The notes below the pieces were generated by a model. The model worked only from the letters and a program-made list of their open reading frames with translations. It was not told the DNA's origin and did not search any database. DNA of 28,345 nt, from the NCBI GenBank assembly GCA_031553885.1, contig JAVBKV010000030.1, positions 1-28,345 of the forward strand, written 5' to 3'. Shown in pieces: positions 8,478-17,727 of this stretch. Within the stretch, counting starts at the first letter, position 1. Each line of letters starts with the position of its first letter. A program made the translations under genes and the position numbers. Origin of the DNA: JAVBKV01 sp031553885. GTDB lineage: Bacteria; Bacteroidota; Bacteroidia; Bacteroidales; Azobacteroidaceae.

Positions 8478-11114
8478 TCAGTTGAGCTCCAATGTCATTT
8501 TATGGGTTCCGGCAGCCAGTTTTTTCGGACCTCCGGATTTTACATTTGTTGGAAAATAAACAGTGGCCGAACTGTTCGGAGGAACTATAACCTCATATTT
8601 CACCTGTTTTCCGGACTGTTCCCAACGGGAAACGATTTTTCCGTAAGGAGATTGATGTGAAGCTTCGAACTGGTTCAATCCTTCCACAAAATTCGGTTTC
8701 AGGATAATGTGCTTGAACCCGGGAGCGTTTTCATCCGGATAAATACCTCCCAATCCTTTATACATCCAGGCACCGATATCCCCGAACATGATGTGGTTGC
8801 GCGAAGCATCCCGGTTGGTATCGATTTTCCAGTTTTCATACAATGAAGTAGCCCCGTTAACGATCCAGAATCCCCAGGAGGGATAAGTTTCCTGCGATGC
8901 AAGCCGGTAAGCAGCATCGGGATACCCATTTTCCGACAGAGCATTTAACAAGGCTTTTGCCCCCAGGATACCAGTATCGATGTGAAAATCTGTTTCCTGT
9001 ACTTTCCGGTAAAGATTTGCAGCTACTTTTCCTTTCAATTCTTCCGGTACAATACCCCAGTAAAGAGGAGCCGCCTGCTCGGTCTGCGTCCCCGAACAAT
9101 AAATACCGGTTTCTTTATTCAGGAATTTCGTATTGATCGCCTGTTTGATTTTCTCCGACAGTTCTTTATAATGAGCCGCATCGGCTGTTTTTCCCATCAG
9201 TTGAGCAGCTTTCGACAAAATAAGAACATCCCCATAATAATACAAGGTAGTAGTAAGCTCCTTGTTACTTACGGTTTTAACAGGCACCCAATCGCCCAAT
9301 CCCCAGGTTGTCGTGTATTCCGGACTAAGGGAATCGATATGATCGACATACAGTTTGATGTTGTCATACATCCGGAATAATAACCTCGAATCACCATAAA
9401 AACGATAAATTTCCCAGGGAATAATCGCAATTGCACTGGTCCAGTCAGGACCGTTAGCCCAATCGTATCCCCAGCCCGACGTCGGTATAATATTAGATAA
9501 TACGCCATCAGGGCGTTGCTCATCCTGAAAATCCGACAGCCATTTTTCATACACTGTAATTCCGTCAAAACTGTACAATCCAGTTTCAACGGCAATATGA
9601 GAATCCCCAGTCCATCCGTTTTTTTCCCGCTGAGGACAATCGGTCGGATATCCGAATAAATTCGACAAGTACGAATTATTGGTCGCAGCCCAGATTTTAT
9701 TCAGGGTCGAATTGGAAGAATGAACAGATCCGATTGCCGGTAAATCACTGTGTAATTCCAACATCGTTATATTTTCCGCTGTCAGCACAATAGGACGGGA
9801 AGCCTTGACTTCCACGTACTGAAACCCTTTATAATTGAATTTAGGCGAAAAACGATCTTCTTTTTTTCCGCTCAGGATAAAAATATCGGTTTGAAAAGGA
9901 TCGGAATCATCAGTCGGACGGTAATGATGATCGATGTTTGACATGTCAAGCGTTCCGTCGGAGTACAATCGTTCGGCATGCTTAATTCTAAGAACCGTTC
10001 CGGCTTCTCCCTTGGCATGAATATCGATAATTCCGGCCGTATTGATCGGAAAATGGAAGATGTAGCAGGAATCGCTCCGTTGATCCACCTTGACCGGTTT
10101 GTAGGTAGCAGTTACTCGTATCGGCTCCAACTGTTGAGCAACTAAGTTGTTCGAAGGAGCATCTTTTACTACAACCGGTTGCCATTTCGAATCATCGAAC
10201 CCAAGCATATCCCAGCCGGGAATTTCCAAACGGGCATCGTAATGTTCGGCAGTATAAATACTGTTGAAAATAACGGGACTGTCTGTTGTTTTCCAGGTGT
10301 TGTCCGATGCATACGTATTCGAGGTTCCGTCTTCGTAGTTAATCCGGATATTGATCAGAAACCGGGGCCTGTCTCTCCACGGAGCCTTGTGAAAATCCCA
10401 GACCGCTGTCGACTGGTGATTGTACCATCCATTACCGAGTAATACGCCGATGGCATTTATTCCCTCTTTCATTAAATCGGTTATATCCAATGTAGCATAC
10501 AGATTTCTTTTGTCAAAACGGGTGTACATCGGATCCAACAAACGATCACCGGCCTTTTTACCATTGACCGATAATTCATACAACCCGGCCGCAGTAATGT
10601 AGGCTCTGGCTGATGCAATTTTTTTATAAGCTATAATCTCTTTACGAAAATAAGGGGCCGGTTTATATTCCATCGGATGACTGTCTGAAATCCAGGTTCC
10701 TGCCCAATCACCCAAAGGAGGAAAGTCCGATGTTTCAAAAGAAGCAACAGGAGACTTTACAAGCTTTCCTTTTTCATCCCAAACATTGACCTGCCAGTAA
10801 TACCGGGTAAATTTTTTCAATTCCGGTCCACTGTAAGCAACCAGCATCCGGTCGGCATTCGTTTTTCCCGTATCCCACATACCGGCCTTGCCTTTTAGCA
10901 AAGCAAGGGAGTCTGTGCTTACCCGAATCTGATAGGCCGTTTGTCCGGCTTTCTCCCTGGAAGTTTGTAATTCCCAGCTCAACCGCGGAGACTTCGTATC
11001 TATTCCCAGGGGATTGATCAGGTGTTCACACTGCAAATGGACGACGGAAGTCGATTGTCCGTTACAACCCAGGCACAAACAGGTAATAAAAAAAGAGAAT
11101 AATAACCGTTTCAT
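8478..11114 (-). CDS. glycoside hydrolase family 78 alpha-L-rhamnosidase (lipoprotein)
   Basis: An 878-residue protein from ATG 11114. The N-terminus MKRLLFSFFITCLCLGC ends in a lipobox Cys (C17), so it is probably a lipoprotein. Multi-domain layout typical of GH78: fibronectin-like N-terminal domain (LINPLGIDTKSPRLSWEL), a beta-sandwich with NGKKAGDRLLDPMYT, then the (alpha/alpha)6 catalytic domain. The latter carries the hallmark TDCPQREKNGWTGDSHIAVE, where acidic residues of the DCPQRE...GD region act in catalysis. It releases terminal alpha-L-rhamnose. The gap to the upstream GH92 gene is 7 bp. The open frame upstream to 11210 overlaps GH92 and lacks a signal sequence, so I rejected it. 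Confidence 0.88.
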   Translation of the reverse strand: MKRLLFSFFITCLCLGCNGQSTSVVHLQCEHLINPLGIDTKSPRLSWELQTSREKAGQTAYQIRVSTDSLALLKGKAGMWDTGKTNADRMLVAYSGPELKKFTRYYWQVNVWDEKGKLVKSPVASFETSDFPPLGDWAGTWISDSHPMEYKPAPYFRKEIIAYKKIASARAYITAAGLYELSVNGKKAGDRLLDPMYTRFDKRNLYATLDITDLMKEGINAIGVLLGNGWYNHQSTAVWDFHKAPWRDRPRFLINIRINYEDGTSNTYASDNTWKTTDSPVIFNSIYTAEHYDARLEIPGWDMLGFDDSKWQPVVVKDAPSNNLVAQQLEPIRVTATYKPVKVDQRSDSCYIFHFPINTAGIIDIHAKGEAGTVLRIKHAERLYSDGTLDMSNIDHHYRPTDDSDPFQTDIFILSGKKEDRFSPKFNYKGFQYVEVKASRPIVLTAENITMLELHSDLPAIGSVHSSNSTLNKIWAATNNSYLSNLFGYPTDCPQREKNGWTGDSHIAVETGLYSFDGITVYEKWLSDFQDEQRPDGVLSNIIPTSGWGYDWANGPDWTSAIAIIPWEIYRFYGDSRLLFRMYDNIKLYVDHIDSLSPEYTTTWGLGDWVPVKTVSNKELTTTLYYYGDVLILSKAAQLMGKTADAAHYKELSEKIKQAINTKFLNKETGIYCSGTQTEQAAPLYWGIVPEELKGKVAANLYRKVQETDFHIDTGILGAKALLNALSENGYPDAAYRLASQETYPSWGFWIVNGATSLYENWKIDTNRDASRNHIMFGDIGAWMYKGLGGIYPDENAPGFKHIILKPNFVEGLNQFEASHQSPYGKIVSRWEQSGKQVKYEVIVPPNSSATVYFPTNVKSGGPKKLAAGTHKMTLELN

Positions 11115-11121
11115 ATCATTT

Positions 11122-13320
11122 TTATTGAGGAAGATTTGTTTTTCCCAACTCCTTGTTCGGGCGATTTCCCATTTCGAATTCCAAGGTACCCCCTTCCGCA
11201 ATATCGGCATGGTCGAACCATACCCTATCCAGGGATTTTCCGTTCAACCGGATCGATTGGATGTATTTGTTTTCCTTCGAGCAGTTATTGGCGAGGACCG
11301 TGACTTTTTTACCGTTTTCCAGGGTTATCGTCACTTTTTCAAAGAAAGGAGTTCCGATGTTGTAAACCGTTTTTCCCGGACTAACAGGATAAAACCCGAT
11401 CATACTGAATGCAACAAAAGCCGACATTCCGCCTCCGTCTTCGTCACCTGGGATTCCCATTTTATCGTTACGGAACCACTGGTCGAACAATGAACGGATC
11501 CGTTTTTGTGTTTTCCAGGGTTGTCCGGCATAGTTGTACAGGTAAGGAATATGAAAACTCGGCTCATTGGCCATCGTAAACTGTCCCACGTTACCGGTCT
11601 GATCGGGAAGGACGGAATAAAACTGCCATTTGATTTTCCCCAATGGGGTCTTGTACATCTCGTCCAACGCTGCAGCAAACCGGTCCTGGCCTCCCATCAG
11701 CTGAACCAGGTCGGTAAGGTTGTGCTGTACCTGCCAACGGTATGTCCAGGCATTGTTTTCATCGTAATAATCCCGGGCTCCCAACCCTCCGGAAAAGACA
11801 TAATCGAAAGGTTCAATGAATTTTCCGTCTTTATCTTTCGGATGAAAGAACCCCGTTTTCGGATTGAACAGGTTCCGGTAACAGAGCGAACGTGCCATGA
11901 AAAGCTGATAATCATCCTCTTTCTTCAGTTCTTTAGCCATTTGCGCCAGGCACCAGTAATCGAAAGCAGCAGCCTGCGTAGCCGCTACCGACTGACGTTT
12001 CTCGAACGTATTTACTTCCTTGACGGTTTCTGCTTCTCCGGGATACAGTCCCGGATAAAAACCATTTTTCTGGAAGAAGTGGTCCAGTTCGTTTAAAGGA
12101 CCTCTGACCCAGGGAACCATGGTTTCTTCCAATATTGTTTTCTTACAACCTTCATACGCCTTGGCAAAGTCAAAGTCTTTCACTCCTTTCACATACGCAT
12201 CCCAGATCATGGAAACGAAGTGATCTCCGTTCATGCAATGGTCGTCTCCCGTCGGACCGGGAAAGGTAGGCATCCAACCGGACTGTTCGTACATCCGGAT
12301 ATACGATGTAATTTTCTGCGATTCCATCGAAGGATGTGTCAATACACCTAAGGGGTGAGTCGCCAGGTAAGTATCCCAGATCCAGTCGTCGTTATAGAAA
12401 GGAATTCCACCATCGTTGTGCACCTGCCGGTCAAACGGACTGTAATAACGACCGTCTTCGGAAACATTGATCATGCGTTCGGCAGTCCGGTACACCGCTG
12501 TATAAAAAACAGATTTATTGTCTTCATCCCTGTCTTCTACTTGTATTTTTGAAAGATAATCGTTCCAGATTTTTTTTCCGGTGCCAGCCAGACGATCCAC
12601 ATCGTAGTTTTTAATTTCCCTTGCTACATTCTTTTTCGCCTGATCCTCACTGATAAATGAAATTCCATAACGGGCGTGAACAGTTGAAACATCTCCGGAG
12701 AAAGTCAACAGGACAGACAGGTCGTTCAGTTCGACGGATTCGGGACGACGGTCAAACTCCATGTATACATAGTATTTCGTTTCTTTTTCGTACATGGCGT
12801 ACCCGCTGATGGTTCCGTTTGTTTCTTTCAGGGAGCCTTTATCCACTTTCAATGCCAGCAATTGCTTCCCTTTTTCCTGAAACTGAAACCGGTAAAGGCC
12901 CGACTGGTGAGAAGGGGCATAGTCTGTCTGGACCTGGACATCATCCAGCCAAACCGAATAGCGATACGGTTTTATATCTTCGAAATCATAATAATACTGC
13001 GACTTCTGAAGCAGATCTTTCCGGCTTTCCGTCATCGGACAAAGTCTGAAAAGACCTTGCCGGCGGTGTTTCGGAACGACCAAAGGCAGTCCGTCCAGGT
13101 AATCACCGGTATATTCTGCCCGTAAAGGATAAACACGCACCATCGAATGAGGCAGGTGTGTCGTCGGAAAAGTAGGAACCAGTAAATGACTGATGCTTCC
13201 TATATACGGATCCACATAATCGACCGGATCTTTCGGAGCAGAAGCAGATAAAATTATTGGGTAGCTTGCAAAAAAGCAGATGCAGCAAGCCATGCAGCAT
13301 ACAAGTATAGTGTTTTTCAT
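11122..13320 (-). CDS. glycoside hydrolase family 92 alpha-mannosidase
   Basis: A 732-residue exported protein from ATG 13320 (a TTG at 13329 is in frame). Hydrophobic signal to about residue 27. GH92 landmarks: VDPYIGS near the N-terminus, NDDWIWDTYLATHPL, MPTFPGPTGDDHCMNGDH, ENNAWTYRWQVQHN (Glu in the general-acid region), NEPSFHIPYLYNYAGQPWKTQ and GDEDGGGMSAFVAFSMIGFYPVSPG. GH92 enzymes are calcium-dependent inverting exo-alpha-mannosidases. Two deviations from the common motifs are visible: NEPSFHIP where NEPSHHIP is usual, and DEDGGGMSAF where the third Gly is usually Gln. The linkage preferred may therefore differ from the well-known alpha-1,2 enzymes. It lies 13 bp after GH125 and 7 bp before GH78. 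Confidence 0.88.
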   Translation of the reverse strand: MKNTILVCCMACCICFFASYPIILSASAPKDPVDYVDPYIGSISHLLVPTFPTTHLPHSMVRVYPLRAEYTGDYLDGLPLVVPKHRRQGLFRLCPMTESRKDLLQKSQYYYDFEDIKPYRYSVWLDDVQVQTDYAPSHQSGLYRFQFQEKGKQLLALKVDKGSLKETNGTISGYAMYEKETKYYVYMEFDRRPESVELNDLSVLLTFSGDVSTVHARYGISFISEDQAKKNVAREIKNYDVDRLAGTGKKIWNDYLSKIQVEDRDEDNKSVFYTAVYRTAERMINVSEDGRYYSPFDRQVHNDGGIPFYNDDWIWDTYLATHPLGVLTHPSMESQKITSYIRMYEQSGWMPTFPGPTGDDHCMNGDHFVSMIWDAYVKGVKDFDFAKAYEGCKKTILEETMVPWVRGPLNELDHFFQKNGFYPGLYPGEAETVKEVNTFEKRQSVAATQAAAFDYWCLAQMAKELKKEDDYQLFMARSLCYRNLFNPKTGFFHPKDKDGKFIEPFDYVFSGGLGARDYYDENNAWTYRWQVQHNLTDLVQLMGGQDRFAAALDEMYKTPLGKIKWQFYSVLPDQTGNVGQFTMANEPSFHIPYLYNYAGQPWKTQKRIRSLFDQWFRNDKMGIPGDEDGGGMSAFVAFSMIGFYPVSPGKTVYNIGTPFFEKVTITLENGKKVTVLANNCSKENKYIQSIRLNGKSLDRVWFDHADIAEGGTLEFEMGNRPNKELGKTNLPQ

Positions 13321-13333
13321 GGATACCAATTAA

Positions 13334-14779
13334 TTACAGGTTATTCACCAGGCTTATTTTACCTTCGTTAGCCAGTTTCAGGATTAATTCTCCGAACAAG
13401 GTATTGACCCAGGCAAACCATTTCCGGGTAAAATTCGTTGGATCATCCTTATGGAATGCTTCGTGCATAAATCCTGTATCGGCATCCGTATCCCGAAGTG
13501 TACGGATACAATCTTTAATCTCCGTATCACTTGTACTGGTCATGGCTTTCAGAATCAAACTCATAGGCCAGATCATATCATAACCGATGTGCGGACCACC
13601 GATTCCTTCCCCGGCTTTCCCTTTGAAGAAATATGGATTGTCCAGACTCCAGATAAATTTTCGGGTATTCAGGTAAATCGGATCGTTTTTAGCAACACAT
13701 CCGAGATATGGAAGGGCCAGCAGACTGGGAACATTGGCATCATCAGTAAACAAACGGTTTCCGAATCCATCCACTTCAAATGCGTAGACTTTACCGTAAT
13801 TCAGGTGTTCGGTTACGGCATATTTTTTAACGGCTTCATTCACTTCCGAGGACAACGCCCGGCACTCAGATGCAAATGCGGTGTCTTTGGTTACTTTTTC
13901 CGAGATTTCAGCCAGTTGGTTCAGGGAAACAACGGCAAACAGATTAGAAGGAATCAGGAATTGATAAAAAGTAGCATCATCCGACGGACGGAAAGCCGAA
14001 ACAATCAGACCTACAGCCTTAACAGGAGTTCCCAATCCATTGTTGGACAACGTATCCAACTGACGGTCCGTTTTTCTCCGGAACTCATAAGGCCCCAGGC
14101 CATTTTTACGTTGTTGTTCTTTGAATGTTTTTACAATCAGTTTCGCTGCTTTTTTCCAGTCGTCGGAAAAGATGGAAGTATCTCCGGAGCTTTTCCAGTA
14201 ATGGTAAGCCAGGCGAACCGGATAACACAGGGAATCGATTTCCCATTTGCGCTCATGAATACCGGGTTTCATGTCGGTATGATCCGATTTCCATTCCCCC
14301 ACTTTATCTCCTTCATAAAAAGCGTTGGCATAAGGATCTTTCAGGACGTATTGCGTTTGACGGTTTACCAATCCGGCAACCAGGAGCTTCAATTGTTCGT
14401 CTTTCGTAACCAGCGACATGTATGGCCAGACCTGAGCCGATGAATCGCGCAGCCACATGGCATCGATATCTCCGGTAATGACATAAGTATCCGGTTTTCC
14501 GTCGATCATCCGGAATTTAACGGTTGTATCCAGGGTATTCGGGAAACAGTTTTCAAACATCCAGGCCAGTTTAGGGTCTTTGATCTGTTTCTTCACGGTT
14601 GCAATTGTTTCTTCCACCGCTTTGGATGTAAAATGACGCGCCGATAATTCCGGGCGCTTGGATACATAAGCGTTGGTTGTACCCTTAACCGCATTTTCCG
14701 CAGCAAAAACAGGGCCTCCGACAGCCATGGCCGCCAGACCTAAACTTCCTTTCTTTAAAAATCCTCTTCGTGTTACCAT
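13334..14779 (-). CDS. glycoside hydrolase family 125 exo-alpha-1,6-mannosidase
   Basis: A 481-residue protein. The N-terminus VTRRGFLKKGSLGLAAMAVGG is a twin-arginine export signal (TRRGFLKKG followed by a hydrophobic stretch), unlike the Sec-type signals of its neighbours. The GH125 signature ITGDIDAMWLRDSSAQVWPY is at residues 101-120. Later GH125-type blocks are FRPSDDATFYQFLIPSN and GPHIGYDMIWPMSLILKAMTS. The family consists of metal-independent exo-alpha-1,6-mannosidases that trim alpha-1,6-linked mannose. Position between GH76 (27 bp upstream) and GH92 fits stepwise mannan degradation. Confidence 0.9.
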   Translation of the reverse strand: MVTRRGFLKKGSLGLAAMAVGGPVFAAENAVKGTTNAYVSKRPELSARHFTSKAVEETIATVKKQIKDPKLAWMFENCFPNTLDTTVKFRMIDGKPDTYVITGDIDAMWLRDSSAQVWPYMSLVTKDEQLKLLVAGLVNRQTQYVLKDPYANAFYEGDKVGEWKSDHTDMKPGIHERKWEIDSLCYPVRLAYHYWKSSGDTSIFSDDWKKAAKLIVKTFKEQQRKNGLGPYEFRRKTDRQLDTLSNNGLGTPVKAVGLIVSAFRPSDDATFYQFLIPSNLFAVVSLNQLAEISEKVTKDTAFASECRALSSEVNEAVKKYAVTEHLNYGKVYAFEVDGFGNRLFTDDANVPSLLALPYLGCVAKNDPIYLNTRKFIWSLDNPYFFKGKAGEGIGGPHIGYDMIWPMSLILKAMTSTSDTEIKDCIRTLRDTDADTGFMHEAFHKDDPTNFTRKWFAWVNTLFGELILKLANEGKISLVNNL

Positions 14780-14806
14780 CTTCTATTATATTTATAATTA
14801 ATTATT

Positions 14807-16000
14807 TTATTTATTTAATACAGAAGCTATTGTAGCATACATTTCAACCATAGCCGCCTGAGCAAGCAACCACTGGACTTTCTTTTCGGATTGCCGGCTC
14901 CAGTCTTTCGGAAAAAGTCCGTATTCATTCCGGGTGTGATCCCACGCATAATTCAGGTTTTTGTTAAACAGATCCAGGTATTTTTTATCCTTATCCAGAT
15001 GATAGAGCTCCATAAATCCGCGGAACATAACAGCGATAAACCAGAGATCTCCCTTGATCAACCGAAACGATTGTCCGTCTCCGGAAGTAAAATCGGCTGT
15101 AAAATATTCCATGCAGGAAGCCGCAATCTGCTGGGCTTCTTTCAGGTAGTCCCTGTTTCCCGTTAATTTGTAAAGCAATGCGGCAGCCTGGAGCATCTGG
15201 CCGCTGTTATACGGGTATTTTCGTTCATCGACTTTTTCCCTCAATGAAATATTGTCGTAATACAAGTGATCCCCCGGATCCTGCAGCCGGCTCTTCGTCC
15301 AGTTATACAATTCCAATCCTTTGGAAAAATAAATACTATCCCGGGTGGCTTCGAACAATTTGAGAGCAAGCACCGAACCCGGAGCATTGGAACAGGTATT
15401 TTTGGATCTTTTTTTCTGCTCGCACCAGTAAATGCCGCCCCCCAGCTTATCGTCTGTTCCACTAAGTATGAACTGCCAGATTTCGACCGATTTGTCCAGG
15501 TATTTTTTGTTTTTCGTCTGCATATACAAATCGACGAAATCAATACCCAGCCAAACATTATCGTCGTAAAACCGATCCGAAAGACCGGCTTCCCTGAGGT
15601 AAGATGCATAACACGCCGGCTGACGCGAAGGGTCGTAATAAGCCTCCAGTGCCGGAAGTGTTTGTTTTTCCAATATTGCTAAGAAACGCTTGTCTTTCGT
15701 TGTACGGAACAAGGCATTGACACCCGAAAAAGTACCGGAAAAAGGCCAGAGGTAAGCAAATCGTTTTTGTTGGCCAGTATCCGCTTCAGCTAGGTAAGAG
15801 GCAGAATAAGAAGCATCGAAAGGATAATTTTCATGAAGTAAAAACGTATTTTCTTCCGAATAGTATTTATAAATTTTGTCCAGGGTCTGTTTCGCTTTTT
15901 CCAGGTTATTCCCGGCATGATCCTGGGAATAGGCTGGGCGGGAAACATTGAGAATGATCATAACTAATACGAAGGAAAAGCAATTCGGGTATCGTTTCAT
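14807..16000 (-). CDS. glycoside hydrolase family 76 endo-alpha-1,6-mannanase
   Basis: A 397-residue exported protein with signal MKRYPNCFSFVLVMIILNVSRPAYS. An (alpha/alpha)6-barrel protein with the GH76 catalytic pair of adjacent aspartates in RFYDDNVWLGIDFVDLY (Asp146, Asp147), plus AYLWPFSG and GGGIYWCEQKK. GH76 enzymes cut the alpha-1,6-mannan backbone internally. It is the first gene of the minus-strand cluster; the promoter should lie in 16001-16100. Confidence 0.85.
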   Translation of the reverse strand: MKRYPNCFSFVLVMIILNVSRPAYSQDHAGNNLEKAKQTLDKIYKYYSEENTFLLHENYPFDASYSASYLAEADTGQQKRFAYLWPFSGTFSGVNALFRTTKDKRFLAILEKQTLPALEAYYDPSRQPACYASYLREAGLSDRFYDDNVWLGIDFVDLYMQTKNKKYLDKSVEIWQFILSGTDDKLGGGIYWCEQKKRSKNTCSNAPGSVLALKLFEATRDSIYFSKGLELYNWTKSRLQDPGDHLYYDNISLREKVDERKYPYNSGQMLQAAALLYKLTGNRDYLKEAQQIAASCMEYFTADFTSGDGQSFRLIKGDLWFIAVMFRGFMELYHLDKDKKYLDLFNKNLNYAWDHTRNEYGLFPKDWSRQSEKKVQWLLAQAAMVEMYATIASVLNK

Positions 16001-16007
16001 GGGTATA

Positions 16008-16060
16008 AAATGACATTATTTTTACAAAAGTTAGTATTGAAATGACAAAAATAGTCATTT
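16008..16060 (-). promoter_or_regulatory. candidate operator/promoter of the mannan enzyme cluster
   Basis: AAATGAC (16040-16046) and GTCATTT (16054-16060) form a 7-7-7 inverted repeat whose centre overlaps a minus-strand TATTTTTG box (16053-16046), a match to the Bacteroidetes -7 element. A third AAATGAC lies at 16008-16014, 32 bp away (about three helical turns). No clear -33 element is visible. The arrangement fits a regulator binding over the promoter, which is inference. Confidence 0.4.
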
Positions 16061-16086
16061 TATCGGAAGAGTGCCGAAAAATATGG

Positions 16087-16094
16087 TATTTTTG
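16087..16094 (+). promoter_or_regulatory. candidate -7 box for hemW
   Basis: TATTTTTG on the plus strand matches TAnnTTTG and would place transcription start near 16100, about 38 bases before the hemW ATG. I cannot find a convincing -33 TTG. Confidence 0.35.
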
Positions 16095-16137
16095 AAGACA
16101 AATCATAAAAGAAAAACAGTACTCTATCTAATGAATC

Positions 16138-17286
16138 ATGGCCGGTTTGTATTTCCATATTCCCTTTTGTAAAACCCGTTGTCTTTACTGCGATTTTTTT
16201 TCCTCGACTTCCATGCAGGAAAAAGAGTATTACGTCAACGCATTGTGCCGGGAACTGAATCTGCAAAAAAATTACCTGGAAGGAGAGCCGGTAAGTACGA
16301 TCTATTTCGGAGGAGGAACTCCGTCTCAGCTCAGTCCCAAAGACCTGCGCGAAATACTGAAGACCGTAACCGATCTTTTTCAACAAGATCAGAAAAATCC
16401 AGAAATCCGGGAGATCACACTGGAAGCCAACCCGGATGACATCACCCTATCTTATTTAGACGTTTTAATCGGCTTAGGGTTTAATCGCATCAGCATAGGA
16501 ATACAAAGTTTTCAGGATCGGGAACTCCGGTTTTTAAACCGCCGTCATGATGCCGCAGCAGCCATACAGGCAGTCCGGAATTGCCAATCCGCCGGATTTA
16601 CCAATATCAGTATCGACCTGATGTACGGATTACCGGGACAAACCCTGGAAACCTGGGAGGAAAACCTGAAACAGGCGATTGCATTAAATGTTCAGCATAT
16701 CTCAGCCTATCATCTGATTTATGAGGAAGGAACGCCTCTTTTCCGGCTTCTCGAAAAGGGAGAAATCGTTCCTGTCGACGAAGAATTAAGCGTCCGGATG
16801 TTTGAATGCATTATCGACCGGTTGGCAGAAGCCGGATTTGAGCAATATGAAATTTCCAATTTCGCTCGTCGTGGTTATCGTTCCAGGCACAACTCTTCTT
16901 ACTGGGACGGAACCCATTACTTAGGGATCGGAGCCTCAGCCCATTCCTACAACGGGAAAAGCAGGCAATGGAATATCGCTTCCATTCCCAGCTATATAAA
17001 TGAAATCAATCAGGGAAAAATTCCGATGGAACCGGAAGAAATCAATCATCAGTCAGCTTACAACGATTACATCATCACCCGCATGCGAACCCGGGAAGGC
17101 GTGAATTTGAAAGAACTGATCCGGTTATTCGGAGAGGACAAAAAGATATTTTGCCTGAAACAAGCCCATAAACACATTGAAAACAAAGCCCTCGCTTTAG
17201 ACGAAGATCGCCTGCACCTGACCCGGGAGGGAATTTTCGTCTCCGACGGAATTATGAGTGACCTGATGTATATGGATGAAGTGTAA
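16138..17286 (+). CDS. hemW: radical SAM family heme chaperone HemW
   Basis: A 382-residue protein. MAGLYFHIPFCKTRCLYCDFF carries the radical-SAM cluster motif CxxxCxxC at Cys11, Cys15 and Cys18. It is followed by IYFGGGTPSQL, ITLEANPDD, GFNRISIGIQSF and DLMYGLPGQT, all typical of HemW (formerly called an oxygen-independent coproporphyrinogen oxidase-like protein). HemW binds heme and hands it to target proteins. Its last 35 bases overlap the end of the convergent CYTH gene. Near usual length. Confidence 0.92.
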   Translation: MAGLYFHIPFCKTRCLYCDFFSSTSMQEKEYYVNALCRELNLQKNYLEGEPVSTIYFGGGTPSQLSPKDLREILKTVTDLFQQDQKNPEIREITLEANPDDITLSYLDVLIGLGFNRISIGIQSFQDRELRFLNRRHDAAAAIQAVRNCQSAGFTNISIDLMYGLPGQTLETWEENLKQAIALNVQHISAYHLIYEEGTPLFRLLEKGEIVPVDEELSVRMFECIIDRLAEAGFEQYEISNFARRGYRSRHNSSYWDGTHYLGIGASAHSYNGKSRQWNIASIPSYINEINQGKIPMEPEEINHQSAYNDYIITRMRTREGVNLKELIRLFGEDKKIFCLKQAHKHIENKALALDEDRLHLTREGIFVSDGIMSDLMYMDEV

Positions 17287-17725
17287 GATAGGCATTGTAA
17301 TACCGTTCGTCGCCCGTTACTTCTTCGCCCAACCAATCTGGTTTTTCATACGGTTCGGTTTCCGATTCCAGTTCGAGTTCGGCCAGAATCAGGCCCTCGT
17401 TCGCTCCGTGGAAAACGTCGACCTCAAACGTATGCTTTCCGGATTCCACGTAATGACGTTCCTTTTCTATAAATCCGGCATAGCACAACGACAACATCTC
17501 TTCTGCATCAGCCACTGGGACAGGATACTCAAACTCACAACGAGAGAATCCGTTCTTGTTGGAAGGACCTTTGATGGTAATAAATGCAGCTTCTCCCTTA
17601 ATCCGGATCCGTACAGTTCTCTCTTCCGAAGCGCAGAGGTAAGCCTGTACGATTTTTTCCTTACGTTTTACAAAAGGGAGAAAATCCCCTTTGACTAAAA
17701 ATTTCCGCTCGATTTCAATACTCAT
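17252..17725 (-). CDS. CYTH domain protein (triphosphate tunnel metalloenzyme)
   Basis: A 157-residue protein opening with MSIEIERKFLV, the ExExK motif (Glu4, Glu6, Lys8) that defines the CYTH superfamily. Basic strand elements such as RTVRIRIKG and acidic ones such as AELELESETE line the predicted tunnel. Members hydrolyse triphosphate compounds such as inorganic triphosphate or thiamine triphosphate; the substrate here is not decidable. Its 3' end overlaps hemW convergently by 35 bases. It begins 2 bp after the upstream lipoprotein gene, so the two are likely co-transcribed. Confidence 0.88.
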   Translation of the reverse strand: MSIEIERKFLVKGDFLPFVKRKEKIVQAYLCASEERTVRIRIKGEAAFITIKGPSNKNGFSRCEFEYPVPVADAEEMLSLCYAGFIEKERHYVESGKHTFEVDVFHGANEGLILAELELESETEPYEKPDWLGEEVTGDERYYNAYLTLHPYTSGHS

Positions 17726-17727
17726 TT

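Noticed and set aside
13451..14443. 330-codon plus-strand open frame opposite GH125
   Set aside because: It is antisense to a clear GH125 gene and has no recognisable domain; long antisense frames are common here because of codon bias.
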